The translations under genes were made by a program, and so were the position numbers. From assembly GCF_016597815.1 (NCBI RefSeq), contig NZ_VCHA01000005.1, positions 372,001 through 436,000 on the forward strand: a stretch of 64,000 bases of DNA, written 5' to 3'. This stretch comes from Marinobacter sp. DY40_1A1 (GTDB lineage: Bacteria > Pseudomonadota > Gammaproteobacteria > Pseudomonadales > Oleiphilaceae). Below the pieces are notes generated by a model, which was given only the letters and a program-made list of their open reading frames with translations, was not told the origin of the DNA and made no database searches. How positions within the stretch are numbered: the stretch's first letter is position 1; every line of letters begins with the position of its first letter. Of this stretch, positions 1-9,240 are shown piece after piece.

Positions 1-347
1 TGGAAAATGACGATCTGATCCGCCGTATTCTTCATGCCCGCCAGTGGGGGCCGGATAAATTGCGTACCTGCAAGCCTGCGCCACTGCAAAAGAAAGGTGC
101 CGGGCCGTTTATCGCCGTGCGCATGCAACTGATTACCCGCAAAAGCCTCGGTGGCTTGCGTACTGACCTGCAATCCCGCGCCCTTGGCCCAGACAACCAA
201 CCGATACCAGGGCTCTACTGTGTGGGTGAAGCCGCCGGTTTCGGTGGCGGCGGCTGCAACGGCAAACGGTCTCTGGAAGGCACCTTTTTGCCTGGTTGCA
301 TTTTGACTGCCAGAGCAGCAGCACGGTCGATTTTGTCGGGCTCATAA
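1..347 (+). CDS. FAD-binding dehydrogenase, C-terminal part (runs off left edge)
   Basis: The reading frame is open from base 3 to the stop at 345-347, so only about the last 114 residues are present. The stretch GLYCVGEAAGFGGGGCNGKR followed by SLEGTFLPG is the C-terminal FAD-contact region of the flavoprotein dehydrogenase group related to fumarate reductase and 3-ketosteroid dehydrogenase (COG3573-like 'FAD-binding dehydrogenase'). The substrate cannot be told from this fragment. It is followed after 53 bases by a ThDP enzyme and then a GMC oxidoreductase, monooxygenase and hydrolase, all on the same strand, so it probably belongs to the same oxidative catabolic cluster. The family call is fairly safe; the role is inference. 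Confidence 0.7.
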   Translation, partial: ENDDLIRRILHARQWGPDKLRTCKPAPLQKKGAGPFIAVRMQLITRKSLGGLRTDLQSRALGPDNQPIPGLYCVGEAAGFGGGGCNGKRSLEGTFLPGCILTARAAARSILSGS

Positions 348-400
348 TCCAAACAAAGCAGCTAGCTGAATACTGATAAAAAATAACAAGGAGAATAACG

Positions 401-2056
401 ATGAACGGTGCGCAAGCCCTGATGAAAACCCTGGTGGACGCGGGTATTGAAGTTTGTTTCAGCAACCCTGGAACCAGTGAAATGCACTTTGTGGCGGCGC
501 TGGATGATGAACCGAAAATGCGCGCCGTGTTGGCACTGTTTGAAGGCGTGGCAACCGGTGCGGCGGATGGTTATGCACGGATGGCCGACAAACCTGCCGC
601 TACCTTGCTGCACCTGGGCTGCGGCCTTGGTAATGGCTTGGCCAACTTGCACAACGCCCGCAAAGGCAAGGTGCCGGTGGTAAATATTGTTGGTGACCAT
701 GCCATTGACCATGTGAAATACGATGCCCAGCTCCAGTCGGATATCGAAACCGTTGCCCGTAATGTGTCACCGGGTTTTGTCCGCACATCTCAAACCACGG
801 CCGAATTGTGCAAAGATGCCGTCGATGCCATAACGACAGCCCGCGGACTGCCCGGCCAGGTGGCTACGCTGATCCTGCCCGCAGATGTTTCGTGGGGAGA
901 GGGTGGTAGCCCCTCGGTTGTGCCCAAACAAGTTGAGTCTCCAACTGCCGGCGATAGCGCCATTCAAGCTGCGGTTGATGCCGTTCGCTCCGGAAAAAAG
1001 ACAGCGCTGCTGCTGGGTGGCCGAGCTCTGCGGGAACCGGCTCTCATGGCAGCCGCTAAAATCGCCGCCGCTAAAGGTGTGAAGCTTTTGGCAGAAACCT
1101 TTCCGACACGCATAGAGCGCGGCGAAGGCCTGCCTCCGGTTGAAAGAGTTGCCTATCTGGCGGAACTGGCAGGCGTGCAACTGGCCGACATTGATCACCT
1201 GATACTGGTGGACAGCAAAGCGCCCGTTTCCTTCTTTGCTTATCCCGGGAAAAAGAGTTATCTCGTACCGGATAGTTGCACTGTTCACACCTTGTCCAGC
1301 CCAGAACAGGACGCCCAGGGCAGTCTTGAAAAACTGGCCGGGGCATTGGGAGCCGACAAGGCCCAGCCCGAACTGCAGCAACTGCAGCGTCCATCGGCAC
1401 CCCGCGGTCGCCTTTCCGCACCCAAAGTCTGTAAAGCGGTTGGTCACTACCTCCCAGAGAACGCCATTATTATCGATGAGGCCATCACCTCCGGATTAAT
1501 GTTGAATGCCATGACCGCAGGTTCGCCTCGTCATGACATGATTGCCCTTACCGGAGGGGCCATTGGCCAGGGCCTGCCCAACGCTGTCGGCGCCGCGATT
1601 GCCTGTCCGCAACGCCCGGTGATTGCATTGATCGGCGACGGCACGGCTATGTATACCATTCAAGCCCTGTGGACCATGGCCCGTGAGCAGTTGAATGTCA
1701 CCACCATTATTTTCAACAATGCGTCTTACTCGGTGCTGAATATAGAGCTGGAGCGTGTAGGCGCTGAAGAGGTGGGCGACAAGGCCAAATCCCAGTTGGA
1801 TCTGAATGGCCCTGTGCTGAACTTCGCCCAATTGGCCCAAGGTATGGGAGTTCACGGCGTGCGGGTTGACACCGCCGAGGCCTTCAATCATGCCCTTGAC
1901 TACGCCCTGTCACAGCCGGGCCCCCACTTGATCGAGGCCATGGTGCCGGAATCCCTGAGTGGCTTGAAAAGAAAAATCCTACCTTGGGTGTTGCGTTCGT
2001 TACCGAGCTTGCCTGTGTCGGTAACCCGTACCCTGAAAAACAAGATCGCACCCTGA
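401..2056 (+). CDS. Thiamine-diphosphate-dependent enzyme, acetolactate synthase large-subunit-like
   Basis: This 551-residue protein has the three-part ThDP fold. The N-terminal domain has the conserved glutamate (Glu48, in FEGVATGAADGYARM) that activates the cofactor. The C-terminal domain has the ThDP/Mg motif beginning GDG near residue 411 and ending NN near 437. A ribosome site (aaggag) lies just before the ATG at 401. It resembles the stand-alone proteins annotated 'acetolactate synthase large subunit' that lack a regulatory small subunit and are often near benzoylformate-decarboxylase-type enzymes. Real branched-chain biosynthesis is unlikely because no ilvH or ilvC is near. Its position among a flavin dehydrogenase, GMC oxidoreductase and monooxygenase suggests 2-keto acid decarboxylation or C-C cleavage in catabolism (inference). 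Confidence 0.85.
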   Translation: MNGAQALMKTLVDAGIEVCFSNPGTSEMHFVAALDDEPKMRAVLALFEGVATGAADGYARMADKPAATLLHLGCGLGNGLANLHNARKGKVPVVNIVGDHAIDHVKYDAQLQSDIETVARNVSPGFVRTSQTTAELCKDAVDAITTARGLPGQVATLILPADVSWGEGGSPSVVPKQVESPTAGDSAIQAAVDAVRSGKKTALLLGGRALREPALMAAAKIAAAKGVKLLAETFPTRIERGEGLPPVERVAYLAELAGVQLADIDHLILVDSKAPVSFFAYPGKKSYLVPDSCTVHTLSSPEQDAQGSLEKLAGALGADKAQPELQQLQRPSAPRGRLSAPKVCKAVGHYLPENAIIIDEAITSGLMLNAMTAGSPRHDMIALTGGAIGQGLPNAVGAAIACPQRPVIALIGDGTAMYTIQALWTMAREQLNVTTIIFNNASYSVLNIELERVGAEEVGDKAKSQLDLNGPVLNFAQLAQGMGVHGVRVDTAEAFNHALDYALSQPGPHLIEAMVPESLSGLKRKILPWVLRSLPSLPVSVTRTLKNKIAP

Positions 2057-2070
2057 TACCGGGAGCCGCC

Positions 2071-3681
2071 ATGTACGACTACATCATCATCGGCGCCGGA
2101 TCTGCCGGCTGTGTATTGGCCAACAGACTGTCAGCAGATCCGGGAAACCGGGTTTGCCTTCTGGAGGCTGGCCCCAGCGACCGCACACACTGGATACGCA
2201 ACTGTAACCCCCTGAACATGCTGATGTTGATGAATAGCCGCACCTACAACTGGCGTTATCACACCGAGCCTGAAGCACGCACCGGCAACCGCCCGTTTTT
2301 CTGGCCACGGGGGCGCGCACTGGGCGGGTCCAGTTCAATCAATGCCATGATTTACACCCGGGGCCATCCGGAGGATTACAACCACTGGGCATCATTGGGT
2401 AATCGCGGCTGGGATTACCAGAGTGTATTACCCTGGTTCTGCCATTCGGAGCGGCAAGGGCGTGGAGCGAACGACTGGCATGGCGATCAGGGGACCATGG
2501 ATGTTGTGGATACCAACTACCATTTTCCTGTTAGCGAGGCTTTTGTGAAGGCCTGTGGTGAAGCTGGCCAGGCCGTCAAAAAGGATTTCAATGATGCAGA
2601 GCAGGAAGGCTGTGGTTTTTTCCAGGTAACACAGACCCCTTCGGGGCAGCGGGCCAACAGCGCTTACTCGTTTCTGGATGAAGCCGCGGGCCGGCCCAAC
2701 CTCACGGTTTTGACGGGCGTGCATGTTACCCGGATCTGCTTTGAGGGCAGGGTTGCGACTGGCGTTGAAATTGGCCGCAACGGGCCCAAGGGGCCTCGCG
2801 AAATCCTGAACGCGGCCAAAGAGGTTATTCTCAGCGCGGGCGTTATCAACTCACCGCAGCTGCTAAAACTCTCCGGTGTTGGCCCGGCCGGGGAACTGGA
2901 AGCCCACGGCATCCCCTTGGTCCATGATCTGCAAGGTGTTGGTGAGAATTTGCAGGATCATCCCGATGTCATCATTCGGTGCCGGGACAAGACCGGCACC
3001 TCGCTGGCAGTTGCTCCAACCCGTAACAGCATGGCGTTTTTCTTGCGGATGCTCAGGCAGAAAAATTTCGTGTTTACCCCCACGGACTGCGGTGGCTTCG
3101 TGCGCTCGCAGCCCAGCGAGCCAATCCCGGATCTGCAGTTGCAGTTTGCCGCCATACGCATGCAGCCCCATGGGCGTGGCCTGTTTACATCCATGCGTGC
3201 GGGCTTCGTGCTGCACATCTGCCACCTGCGTCCGGAAAGCCGTGGGCGTGTTTTGTTGCGCAGTTCCGATCCTTTTGCCGCTCCGGTTATTCAGGCCAAC
3301 TACTTTGATCAGAAAAAGGAGCTTGATGCGTTGGTGCGGGGCATTCGCTTGGGCCGAAGCATTCTGTCCCAGCCCGCCATGAAACCTTTCCATGGCGCTG
3401 AGGAAAGCCCGGGGCCGGAGATCCAGAGCGATGAGGAATTGACCCAGTGGGTGAGGGACCATGTGGAGACGGTCTACCACACTGCTGGCACCTGTAACAT
3501 GGGTAAGGGTGTCATGGCTGTAGTGGATGCTGAGCTGCGGGTACATGGAGTGGAACGGCTGAGGGTTATCGATTCCTCTGTGATGCCCACTATCACCGGC
3601 AGCAATATTCATGCACCTACGGTGATGATTGCCGAGAAGGGCGCGCACAGCATTCTTAATCCGTCGGCAATTGGGCTGTGA
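2071..3681 (+). CDS. GMC-family FAD oxidoreductase (choline/alcohol dehydrogenase-like)
   Basis: The start at ATG 2071 is preceded by a ggga motif and gives a 536-residue protein that opens directly with the FAD dinucleotide fold (YDYIIIGAGSAGCVLA). The frame is open further upstream, but that would overlap the preceding gene and add residues before the Rossmann fold. The GMC signature GRALGGSSSINAMIY lies near residue 85, and the C-terminal half carries the catalytic region HTAGTCNMG and the closing motif around GSNIHAPTVMIAEKGA. Family members oxidise primary or secondary alcohols using FAD. The gene begins 14 bases after the ThDP enzyme, so they are probably co-transcribed. A role as the alcohol dehydrogenase feeding the following monooxygenase is plausible but inferred. 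Confidence 0.88.
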   Translation: MYDYIIIGAGSAGCVLANRLSADPGNRVCLLEAGPSDRTHWIRNCNPLNMLMLMNSRTYNWRYHTEPEARTGNRPFFWPRGRALGGSSSINAMIYTRGHPEDYNHWASLGNRGWDYQSVLPWFCHSERQGRGANDWHGDQGTMDVVDTNYHFPVSEAFVKACGEAGQAVKKDFNDAEQEGCGFFQVTQTPSGQRANSAYSFLDEAAGRPNLTVLTGVHVTRICFEGRVATGVEIGRNGPKGPREILNAAKEVILSAGVINSPQLLKLSGVGPAGELEAHGIPLVHDLQGVGENLQDHPDVIIRCRDKTGTSLAVAPTRNSMAFFLRMLRQKNFVFTPTDCGGFVRSQPSEPIPDLQLQFAAIRMQPHGRGLFTSMRAGFVLHICHLRPESRGRVLLRSSDPFAAPVIQANYFDQKKELDALVRGIRLGRSILSQPAMKPFHGAEESPGPEIQSDEELTQWVRDHVETVYHTAGTCNMGKGVMAVVDAELRVHGVERLRVIDSSVMPTITGSNIHAPTVMIAEKGAHSILNPSAIGL

Positions 3682-3830
3682 GCGACTCCCGGTTAATCTG
3701 TGATTTGCCACTATGGCGACAGACTGTCGTGTTATATCAAAAATCTGTCTTGTTTTGTCGATATTGTCGCAACTGCCTTTGAGAGAATCAGAGTTACCAT
3801 TGGTTGACGAATAACAAAAAGGAAACTCAG

Positions 3831-5336
3831 GTGGCCATTGAACACTACGACATTATTATTATCGGTGCCGGGCTCTCCGGCATTGGCACGGCATGCCACA
3901 TTGCGCGGGAACACCCCGGAAAGTCCCTGGCGATACTGGAGCGCCGGGAAAATGTGGGAGGCACCTGGGATTTGTTCCGTTACCCAGGTATACGCTCCGA
4001 TTCTGACATGGCCAGCTTCGGATTTAACTTCAAGCCTTGGTATTCCGATAACGTATTGGCCCAAGGCGGCGATATTCGCGAGTACGTACGTGAAACGGCA
4101 GAAGAGTTCGGGTTGTACGACAAGATCAAATTTGGCCTGAAACTCAAAAACTCTAACTGGTCGACCAAAGACCAAAAGTGGGTTCTTTCTTCCGTGAAGG
4201 AAGCAACGGGCGAAGAGAAGGTGGTGAGCTGTAACTTCCTGGTTAACTGTGCCGGGTATTACAACTTCGATCAGGGCTACCGTCCGGATTTTCCAAAGGA
4301 AGAAGTCTTTAAAGGGGATATCGTTCACCCTCAGAGTTTGCCGGAAGGTTTCGACTATAGTGGCAAAAAAGTGGTGGTTATCGGCAGTGGCGCTACAGCC
4401 ATAACACTGGTGCCCGCCATGGCGGATAAAGCTGCAAAAGTCACCATGGTGCAACGCTCACCCAGCTACATTATGTCCCTGCCGAACACCGATAAAATAT
4501 CCATGGTGTTGAACAGGTTTTTGCCAAAAGCCTGGGTATTCAAGCTCGCCCGCCGGCGCAACATTCTATTCCAGCGTGCTCTATATCTCGCCTGCCAGCG
4601 CTGGCCCAAACCGATGCGCAAGATGTTTTTGTCGCATATGTACAAACATGCCCCAAACGTTGATAAACGCCACCTTACACCTGAGTACATGCCTTGGGAT
4701 CAACGCTTGTGCGCTGCGCCCGATGGCGACTTTTTTGAAAGTTTGCGTTCGGGCAAGGCGGACATCGTAACCGACCATATAGATCATTTTGATGAAACAG
4801 GCATCGTGTTGAAATCCGGCCAGCATATCGACGCAGATATTGTTGTTGCTGCGACTGGCCTGGAGGTTCAGTTGATGGGGGGATCGACACTCAGCATCGA
4901 CAACGAGGAGGTGAATCTGCCCAGAAAAATGGCTTACAAAGGTATCCTTATTCAGGATGTACCAAACTACGGGTGGATTTTCGGGTATACCAACGCGCCC
5001 TGGACCCTAAAGTGCGATATTGGCGGGCGCTACTTGTGCCGATTGCTTGCTCACATGGATAAAACAGGAGTGTCTGTCGCAACCGCAGTAGACACAGGAA
5101 ATAACGCGACCGATGCCAGTGTGCTGGATGGGTTTGCACCCGGCTATATCGTGCGGGCAATCGATAAAATGCCTCGGCAGGGTAAGGCAGATCCCTGGAG
5201 GATAACCATGCACTACGGCAAGGATAAAAAAATGCTGGTTGACGACCCTGTGGATGATGGGAATATGCAGTTTGAAACTGCGGCTTCCGCTTCAGCCCGG
5301 GAGTCCGATGTTCTTCAGCAGGCCAGAACAGCTTAA
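3831..5336 (+). CDS. Flavin-containing monooxygenase, Baeyer-Villiger type
   Basis: GTG 3831 is preferred over TTG 3804 because aaggaa sits six bases before it and the protein then starts just before the FAD fold (YDIIIIGAGLSGIGTA). The 501-residue product has two Rossmann motifs, the second (VVVIGSGATAITLVP) for NADPH. The expected NENVGGTWD-like element is present as RENVGGTWDLFRYPG. The fingerprint between the two folds reads FKGDIVHPQSL, which keeps the F-G-H spacing but lacks the usual terminal Trp, so it may be a divergent member. These enzymes insert oxygen into ketones to give esters or lactones, or oxidise soft nucleophiles. An alpha/beta hydrolase follows 30 bases later, the usual partner for ester or lactone hydrolysis. 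Confidence 0.82.
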   Translation: MAIEHYDIIIIGAGLSGIGTACHIAREHPGKSLAILERRENVGGTWDLFRYPGIRSDSDMASFGFNFKPWYSDNVLAQGGDIREYVRETAEEFGLYDKIKFGLKLKNSNWSTKDQKWVLSSVKEATGEEKVVSCNFLVNCAGYYNFDQGYRPDFPKEEVFKGDIVHPQSLPEGFDYSGKKVVVIGSGATAITLVPAMADKAAKVTMVQRSPSYIMSLPNTDKISMVLNRFLPKAWVFKLARRRNILFQRALYLACQRWPKPMRKMFLSHMYKHAPNVDKRHLTPEYMPWDQRLCAAPDGDFFESLRSGKADIVTDHIDHFDETGIVLKSGQHIDADIVVAATGLEVQLMGGSTLSIDNEEVNLPRKMAYKGILIQDVPNYGWIFGYTNAPWTLKCDIGGRYLCRLLAHMDKTGVSVATAVDTGNNATDASVLDGFAPGYIVRAIDKMPRQGKADPWRITMHYGKDKKMLVDDPVDDGNMQFETAASASARESDVLQQARTA

Positions 5337-5366
5337 AGCCAAACTGCGATAGAAAAGGGAAGGGTT

Positions 5367-6164
5367 ATGAACAGGGGACGCAGTGGCAAACCGCCGGTAA
5401 TGCTGATTCATGGAATGTGGAGCAATGAAGAGACATTGCGAGATGTGAACGAAGCATTTGTGTATCAGGGATACACTGTGGATTCTCTGCGCCTGCCATA
5501 CCATTTACCCAAAAAAGAGCATACAGCGGCCAGTCGTTCGAAACTGGCTAAAACACGCGTGCAGGAGTACGTCGCATATATTTTAGAGCAGGTAAAGCGT
5601 CTCGACTCCCCGCCAATTCTGGTGGGACATTCAATGGGCGCACTCTTGGCCCAGTTGGTGGCCGCCCAGGTACCCTGCCAACGACTGGTTCTTTTATCCT
5701 CCGCGCCCCCGGCAGGTATAAATGGCCTGAGTTGGTCAGCAATTCGCACTTTGGGCCGCAATCTGTTTCGTTTTCCTTTGTGGAATAGTGTTACGGAAGT
5801 CGGGCTTGCCAACGTGGAGTATGGTATCGCCAATGCCCAGAGCCGCTCTGTGCAGAAGGAAATCTACGAAAGCTGTACATACGAATCTGGCATGGCTACA
5901 TTTCAGATTAGCGTCGGGTCCTTGTTGAGAAGCAGGTCTGCAACACATGTGAACACACAGAATATCAAATGCCCGGTTCTCATTGTGGGTGGCACTGCGG
6001 ATCGAATCACCCCTATCAATATCCAGCGTAGCATCGCCCAACGTTTTGGTGCACAGGCGTCACTAGTGGAAATAGAGAGTTGCTGCCACTGGACCGTGGG
6101 AGGGGCCTACTTCCCAATGATTCGTACTGAGATATTCAAATGGCTGAAGGTCCAGCAGGGGTAG
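5367..6164 (+). CDS. Alpha/beta hydrolase
   Basis: This 265-residue protein has no signal peptide and shows the alpha/beta-hydrolase landmarks in order: the oxyanion-hole HGMW near residue 15, the nucleophile elbow GHSMGA (Ser89), an acid in GGTADRITP (Asp212) and a His in SCCHW (His241). It starts 30 bases after the monooxygenase gene, with gaagggtt as the ribosome site. In Baeyer-Villiger catabolism such a hydrolase opens the lactone or ester made by the monooxygenase. Here that role rests on gene order. Haloalkane dehalogenase or epoxide hydrolase cannot be excluded, but the nucleophile is Ser rather than Asp, which argues against both. Confidence 0.8.
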   Translation: MNRGRSGKPPVMLIHGMWSNEETLRDVNEAFVYQGYTVDSLRLPYHLPKKEHTAASRSKLAKTRVQEYVAYILEQVKRLDSPPILVGHSMGALLAQLVAAQVPCQRLVLLSSAPPAGINGLSWSAIRTLGRNLFRFPLWNSVTEVGLANVEYGIANAQSRSVQKEIYESCTYESGMATFQISVGSLLRSRSATHVNTQNIKCPVLIVGGTADRITPINIQRSIAQRFGAQASLVEIESCCHWTVGGAYFPMIRTEIFKWLKVQQG

Positions 6165-6256
6165 CTTTTCCCGGTGAATTTTATGCCTTTAAATGTGTGA
6201 TTCCCGGAAGGCTCAATTCTATCGGTGATTGAAGGATCGGCTGGTTTATTTGCGCC

Positions 6257-6728
6257 CTAAAGCTCAACCCAGCGCCTCACGATATCCATAGCGGCTTGCG
6301 AAGGGTTAGCATTTCGGCTCCCGCGTACTTCACCAACAACCCAGGTGTTATTTCGCTGCTCGAGAGAAATAGTCAGCCGCTGCGGCGCTGTCATGCGGTA
6401 GATAAACACCTCTCCCTGTGCAATAAACGTATCGTAGCTGCCCGTGCAATGATGCATTGTGGAACCTTCATCCAACAGCTCTAACCGCGATGTGAGTGGT
6501 TCAATGCCTTCGATGGCGGGTAAGGGAGCGTTGGGTAATCCCCATGTTCCTGCTCAAGTGCCGCAGCACGGGCGGCCCGTTTTTGCTCAGACCCCATGCT
6601 GTTCCAGCCTTTGTACAATTCCGGCGGCCGTGTTCAGGCTGTCTCAGTGCCTTAATGATATCCTCTAGTTCCCAGGGAATTCCGGCTGAACCAACGGAGC
6701 GGCATGGCAGAGTGCCAACTCTGAACAA
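6257..6728 (-). pseudogene. Decayed PcfJ-domain protein gene
   Basis: On the minus strand the frame ending at 6257 reads back through PLTSRLELLDEGSTMHHC and a following GEVRGSRNANP to a stop at 6554-6556. This is the pattern of PcfJ-domain proteins (an HC pair after an EG-x-x-M, then RG-x-x-N). The upstream part continues in other frames: GIPWELEDIIKALRQ in one (6728 to about 6595) and EQKRAARAAALEQEHG in another, so at least two frameshifts interrupt the gene and its N-terminus is missing. PcfJ proteins occur on plasmids and in chromosomes, and their function is poorly known. The family name is a recognition from memory; the broken state is directly visible. Confidence 0.5.
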
Positions 6729-6820
6729 TTAACTGAATTGGGTATTTCAGGATGGTGCTGAGGTCGAACACTACCTGATGTTCAGAATTGACAGGATCGT
6801 CAAGGGTTGGCTCAGCCATG

Positions 6821-7273
6821 CTAAGGCGTTAATGTCATCTTCACAAAACCAGCCAATGCCCCGCGAAGCTTTTCAGCTACCGCGCATTCAGGAACGTCAT
6901 GGCGCTTGGCCAAATAGGTTGGATCGTTGTAGCCCAACCATACCTGTCCTGATTCGTCCTCCCAAACCAGCGCCTTGAGAGGCAGATCGATCGCGACAGT
7001 CTGCGCGCATTTCATGAATGGGGTTCCGCCCTGTGCATTGCCAAAAATCAGCAACTCAGTAGGCCTGAGCGCCATACCTGCTTTTTCTGCCCCTGCCGCA
7101 TGATCTATGCGCGCGAAAACGTTCAAGCCTTTGCTTTTAACAACGTCTTCGAACTTGTTCATGGTTGCTTGAGCGCTGTAAGGGCTCTTAACCGTAATCA
7201 GGCCATCCGCTGCTTGGGCTTGGGAGAAAGCCACAACCAGGAACAGTGCAACAACGTACTTGAATGTCTTCAT
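6821..7273 (-). CDS. Exported DUF302-domain protein
   Basis: The 150-residue product has a clear signal peptide (short basic start, hydrophobic stretch, cleavage after AQA near residue 21). The mature part matches the DUF302 pattern: an opening about small-molecule or peptide contact (GLITVKSPYSAQATMNKF), then LLIFGNAQGGTPFM and LPLKALVWEDESGQVWLGYNDP. DUF302 proteins are small periplasmic or cytoplasmic proteins of unknown biochemical role. The gene stands alone between the PcfJ remnant and the dctM end, on the same strand as the TRAP operon but separated from it by 99 bases, so it may be its own unit. Confidence 0.85.
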   Translation of the reverse strand: MKTFKYVVALFLVVAFSQAQAADGLITVKSPYSAQATMNKFEDVVKSKGLNVFARIDHAAGAEKAGMALRPTELLIFGNAQGGTPFMKCAQTVAIDLPLKALVWEDESGQVWLGYNDPTYLAKRHDVPECAVAEKLRGALAGFVKMTLTP

Positions 7274-7372
7274 GATCTACCTCGATGACGATGTTCGTTC
7301 ATGTGTGTGCATTTAGTACGATCTACTGTCGCACGTGGTTTTCAATTCAGACTATCACTTGGCCCGTCCTCG

Positions 7373-8644
7373 CTATAGATAAAAGGGCAAGTAAAGCGCC
7401 ACGATAGGGAAGAAGTAAACAATCAGCAGGCAGCCGAACATCATGATGATAAATGGCCACACGCCTCGCACCACATCCATCACTCTGCCCCCGGCGACAG
7501 CCTGTATTACGAACAGGTTTAGCCCTACGGGTGGGGTTATCAAAGCGCATTCGATCATGATCACGAAAATGATGCCGAACCAGATGGGGTCTATGCCAAG
7601 TGGTGCCAATGAAGGGTAGAGCACCGGCATCATGATCAACAGCATAGAGATGGACTCCAGGAAGAATCCCATCACCAGTAATACCAGGCACACCGCCAGG
7701 ATGAACAGGCCAGCACTGCCAATGTGCATGGTGACGAACATCGAGATGTCTTGCGGGATTTGGTAGAGGGTAATGGCCTTACCAAACACTTTGGCACCCG
7801 CCATGATGATGAATATGGTGATCGTGGTTTTCATGGTGTCGATGCAGGCTTTCTTAAAGCGCTCCCAGTTCATTGTTTTCAATGCGAGAACAATGATCAA
7901 CGAGAGAGCCACGCCGATGGCTGCGGATTCTGTCGGCGTGAACACGCCTGCATAGATTCCACCAATAATAATGACGGCCAGAATGATGATGGGCAGAGCC
8001 CGCCAGGTGGCTGCAAGACGTTCACTTTTAGTGGCCTTGGGCACTGGTGTGCAGGCCTTGCCAAGCGTCGCGTACAGGAAACTGAAAATGATAAAACTGC
8101 CGGCCATAATCAGGCCCGGAATAATACCGGCCAAGAACAGGTCAACAATGGATTCCTCGGTAATAACGCCGTACACGATCATCGGGATCGACGGCGGAAT
8201 AAGTATGCCGAGCGTGCCGCCCGCGGCAATCAAGCCCAACACAAAGGGGCGGTGGTATCCGCGATCGGTCATCTCTTTGATGGCAACACTGCCAATGGTT
8301 GCGGCAGTGGCAACAGACGACCCGGAAATTGCCGAAAAAATAGTGCACGAGGCGATGGTGGCGATTCCCAAACCGCCGGGCCAATGCCCAACCCAGGTTT
8401 GAACCGCGTTGAACAAGTCTTTACCAACGCCACCTTGCAGCAGGATGTTAGACATCAAGAGGAAGAGCGGTACAGACAGCAAAATAAAGCTGTCGAATGA
8501 GGAATACATGGCCATGGGCACCATTAAAGGTGACATGTCGGCCAGTAGCAGCATGCCAAGCCCAAGCCCACCCAGTACAAATCCAACCGGTACTCCGGAA
8601 AGCAACAACATCAACAGGGCGAATATAATCAGAGCAACAGCCAT
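7373..8644 (-). CDS. dctM: TRAP transporter large permease subunit
   Basis: This 423-residue protein is almost entirely hydrophobic with roughly a dozen membrane segments and the DctM family elements: an opening MAVALIIFALLMLLLSGVPV, the GSSVATAATIGSVAIKEM segment, and the C-terminal TPPVGLNLFV motif. DctM forms the sodium-coupled channel part of a tripartite TRAP transporter in the inner membrane. Its ATG at 8644 overlaps the dctQ stop as ATGA, so the two are translationally coupled. It is the last gene of an operon that also codes for a CoA transferase and an HMG-CoA-lyase-like enzyme, which suggests import of a branched dicarboxylate or hydroxy acid. Confidence 0.93.
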   Translation of the reverse strand: MAVALIIFALLMLLLSGVPVGFVLGGLGLGMLLLADMSPLMVPMAMYSSFDSFILLSVPLFLLMSNILLQGGVGKDLFNAVQTWVGHWPGGLGIATIASCTIFSAISGSSVATAATIGSVAIKEMTDRGYHRPFVLGLIAAGGTLGILIPPSIPMIVYGVITEESIVDLFLAGIIPGLIMAGSFIIFSFLYATLGKACTPVPKATKSERLAATWRALPIIILAVIIIGGIYAGVFTPTESAAIGVALSLIIVLALKTMNWERFKKACIDTMKTTITIFIIMAGAKVFGKAITLYQIPQDISMFVTMHIGSAGLFILAVCLVLLVMGFFLESISMLLIMMPVLYPSLAPLGIDPIWFGIIFVIMIECALITPPVGLNLFVIQAVAGGRVMDVVRGVWPFIIMMFGCLLIVYFFPIVALYLPFYL

Positions 8645-9207
8645 CAGACGTGAACCTCTTCAGCAGGCTGAATATGCCCTGTTAGTACAAGCGCAGCCTC
8701 TGTGAGACATTGAATAAAAAGAAGGCCAAAACCCACTGGAATGGCACTTTTTGTGATCCACATCGGCATACCTAACATGGAGGCTGAGGCGGCATTAATG
8801 GCGATAGCATCCTTCACGATGTACACGCCGTACCAGGTTACCCAGCCCGAAAACAACGCAACGATAAGCAACGACCACAGTTCTGCAACAGCTCGCATAC
8901 GAGGGCCAAAGCGGCCGATCAACATGTCGATGCGGATCAGCGCCTGGTGCTGAAGTAGCCAGCTTGCGCCCAGGCAGGAAGCCCAGATCTGACATAGCAG
9001 TGACAGGTCTTCTACCCAGATAGTGGGGGACAAGAAGACGTAACGGGCAATGACTTCATAGGTGATCATGGCCGCAATCACTACAAACAAGGCTGCAGCG
9101 AGTCGCCCGCAAAGGGTAACGACTGCATGATTTATACGCACCCAGGCGGAGGGATGGCTCGCGCGCCAGGCCTGCGGGTCTTTTGATGTGGCGTTGTTAG
9201 TTGACAT
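8644..9207 (-). CDS. dctQ: TRAP transporter small permease subunit
   Basis: The ATG at 9207 (MSTNNATSKD) has gggat just upstream and is preferred to a start about 50 bases earlier that would run into the intergenic hairpin region. The 187-residue product has four membrane segments and the DctQ signature around IAMITYEVIARYVF and WVEDLSLLCQIWASCLGASW. The small permease pairs with DctM and contacts the loaded binding protein. It lies between dctP (upstream) and dctM (overlapping downstream). The N-terminal 25 or so residues are hydrophilic, as expected for a cytoplasmic tail. Confidence 0.9.
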   Translation of the reverse strand: MSTNNATSKDPQAWRASHPSAWVRINHAVVTLCGRLAAALFVVIAAMITYEVIARYVFLSPTIWVEDLSLLCQIWASCLGASWLLQHQALIRIDMLIGRFGPRMRAVAELWSLLIVALFSGWVTWYGVYIVKDAIAINAASASMLGMPMWITKSAIPVGFGLLFIQCLTEAALVLTGHIQPAEEVHV

Positions 9208-9240
9208 GGATAATCCCGACAACAGAAAAACAAACAATAA

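Noticed and set aside
767..1447. Long open frame on the minus strand inside the ThDP enzyme gene
   Set aside because: It is antisense to a gene with clear catalytic motifs, has no family features and follows from codon bias.
2863..3711. 282-codon minus-strand frame opposite the GMC oxidoreductase
   Set aside because: The plus-strand protein has full GMC motifs, and the antisense product looks like a compositional shadow.
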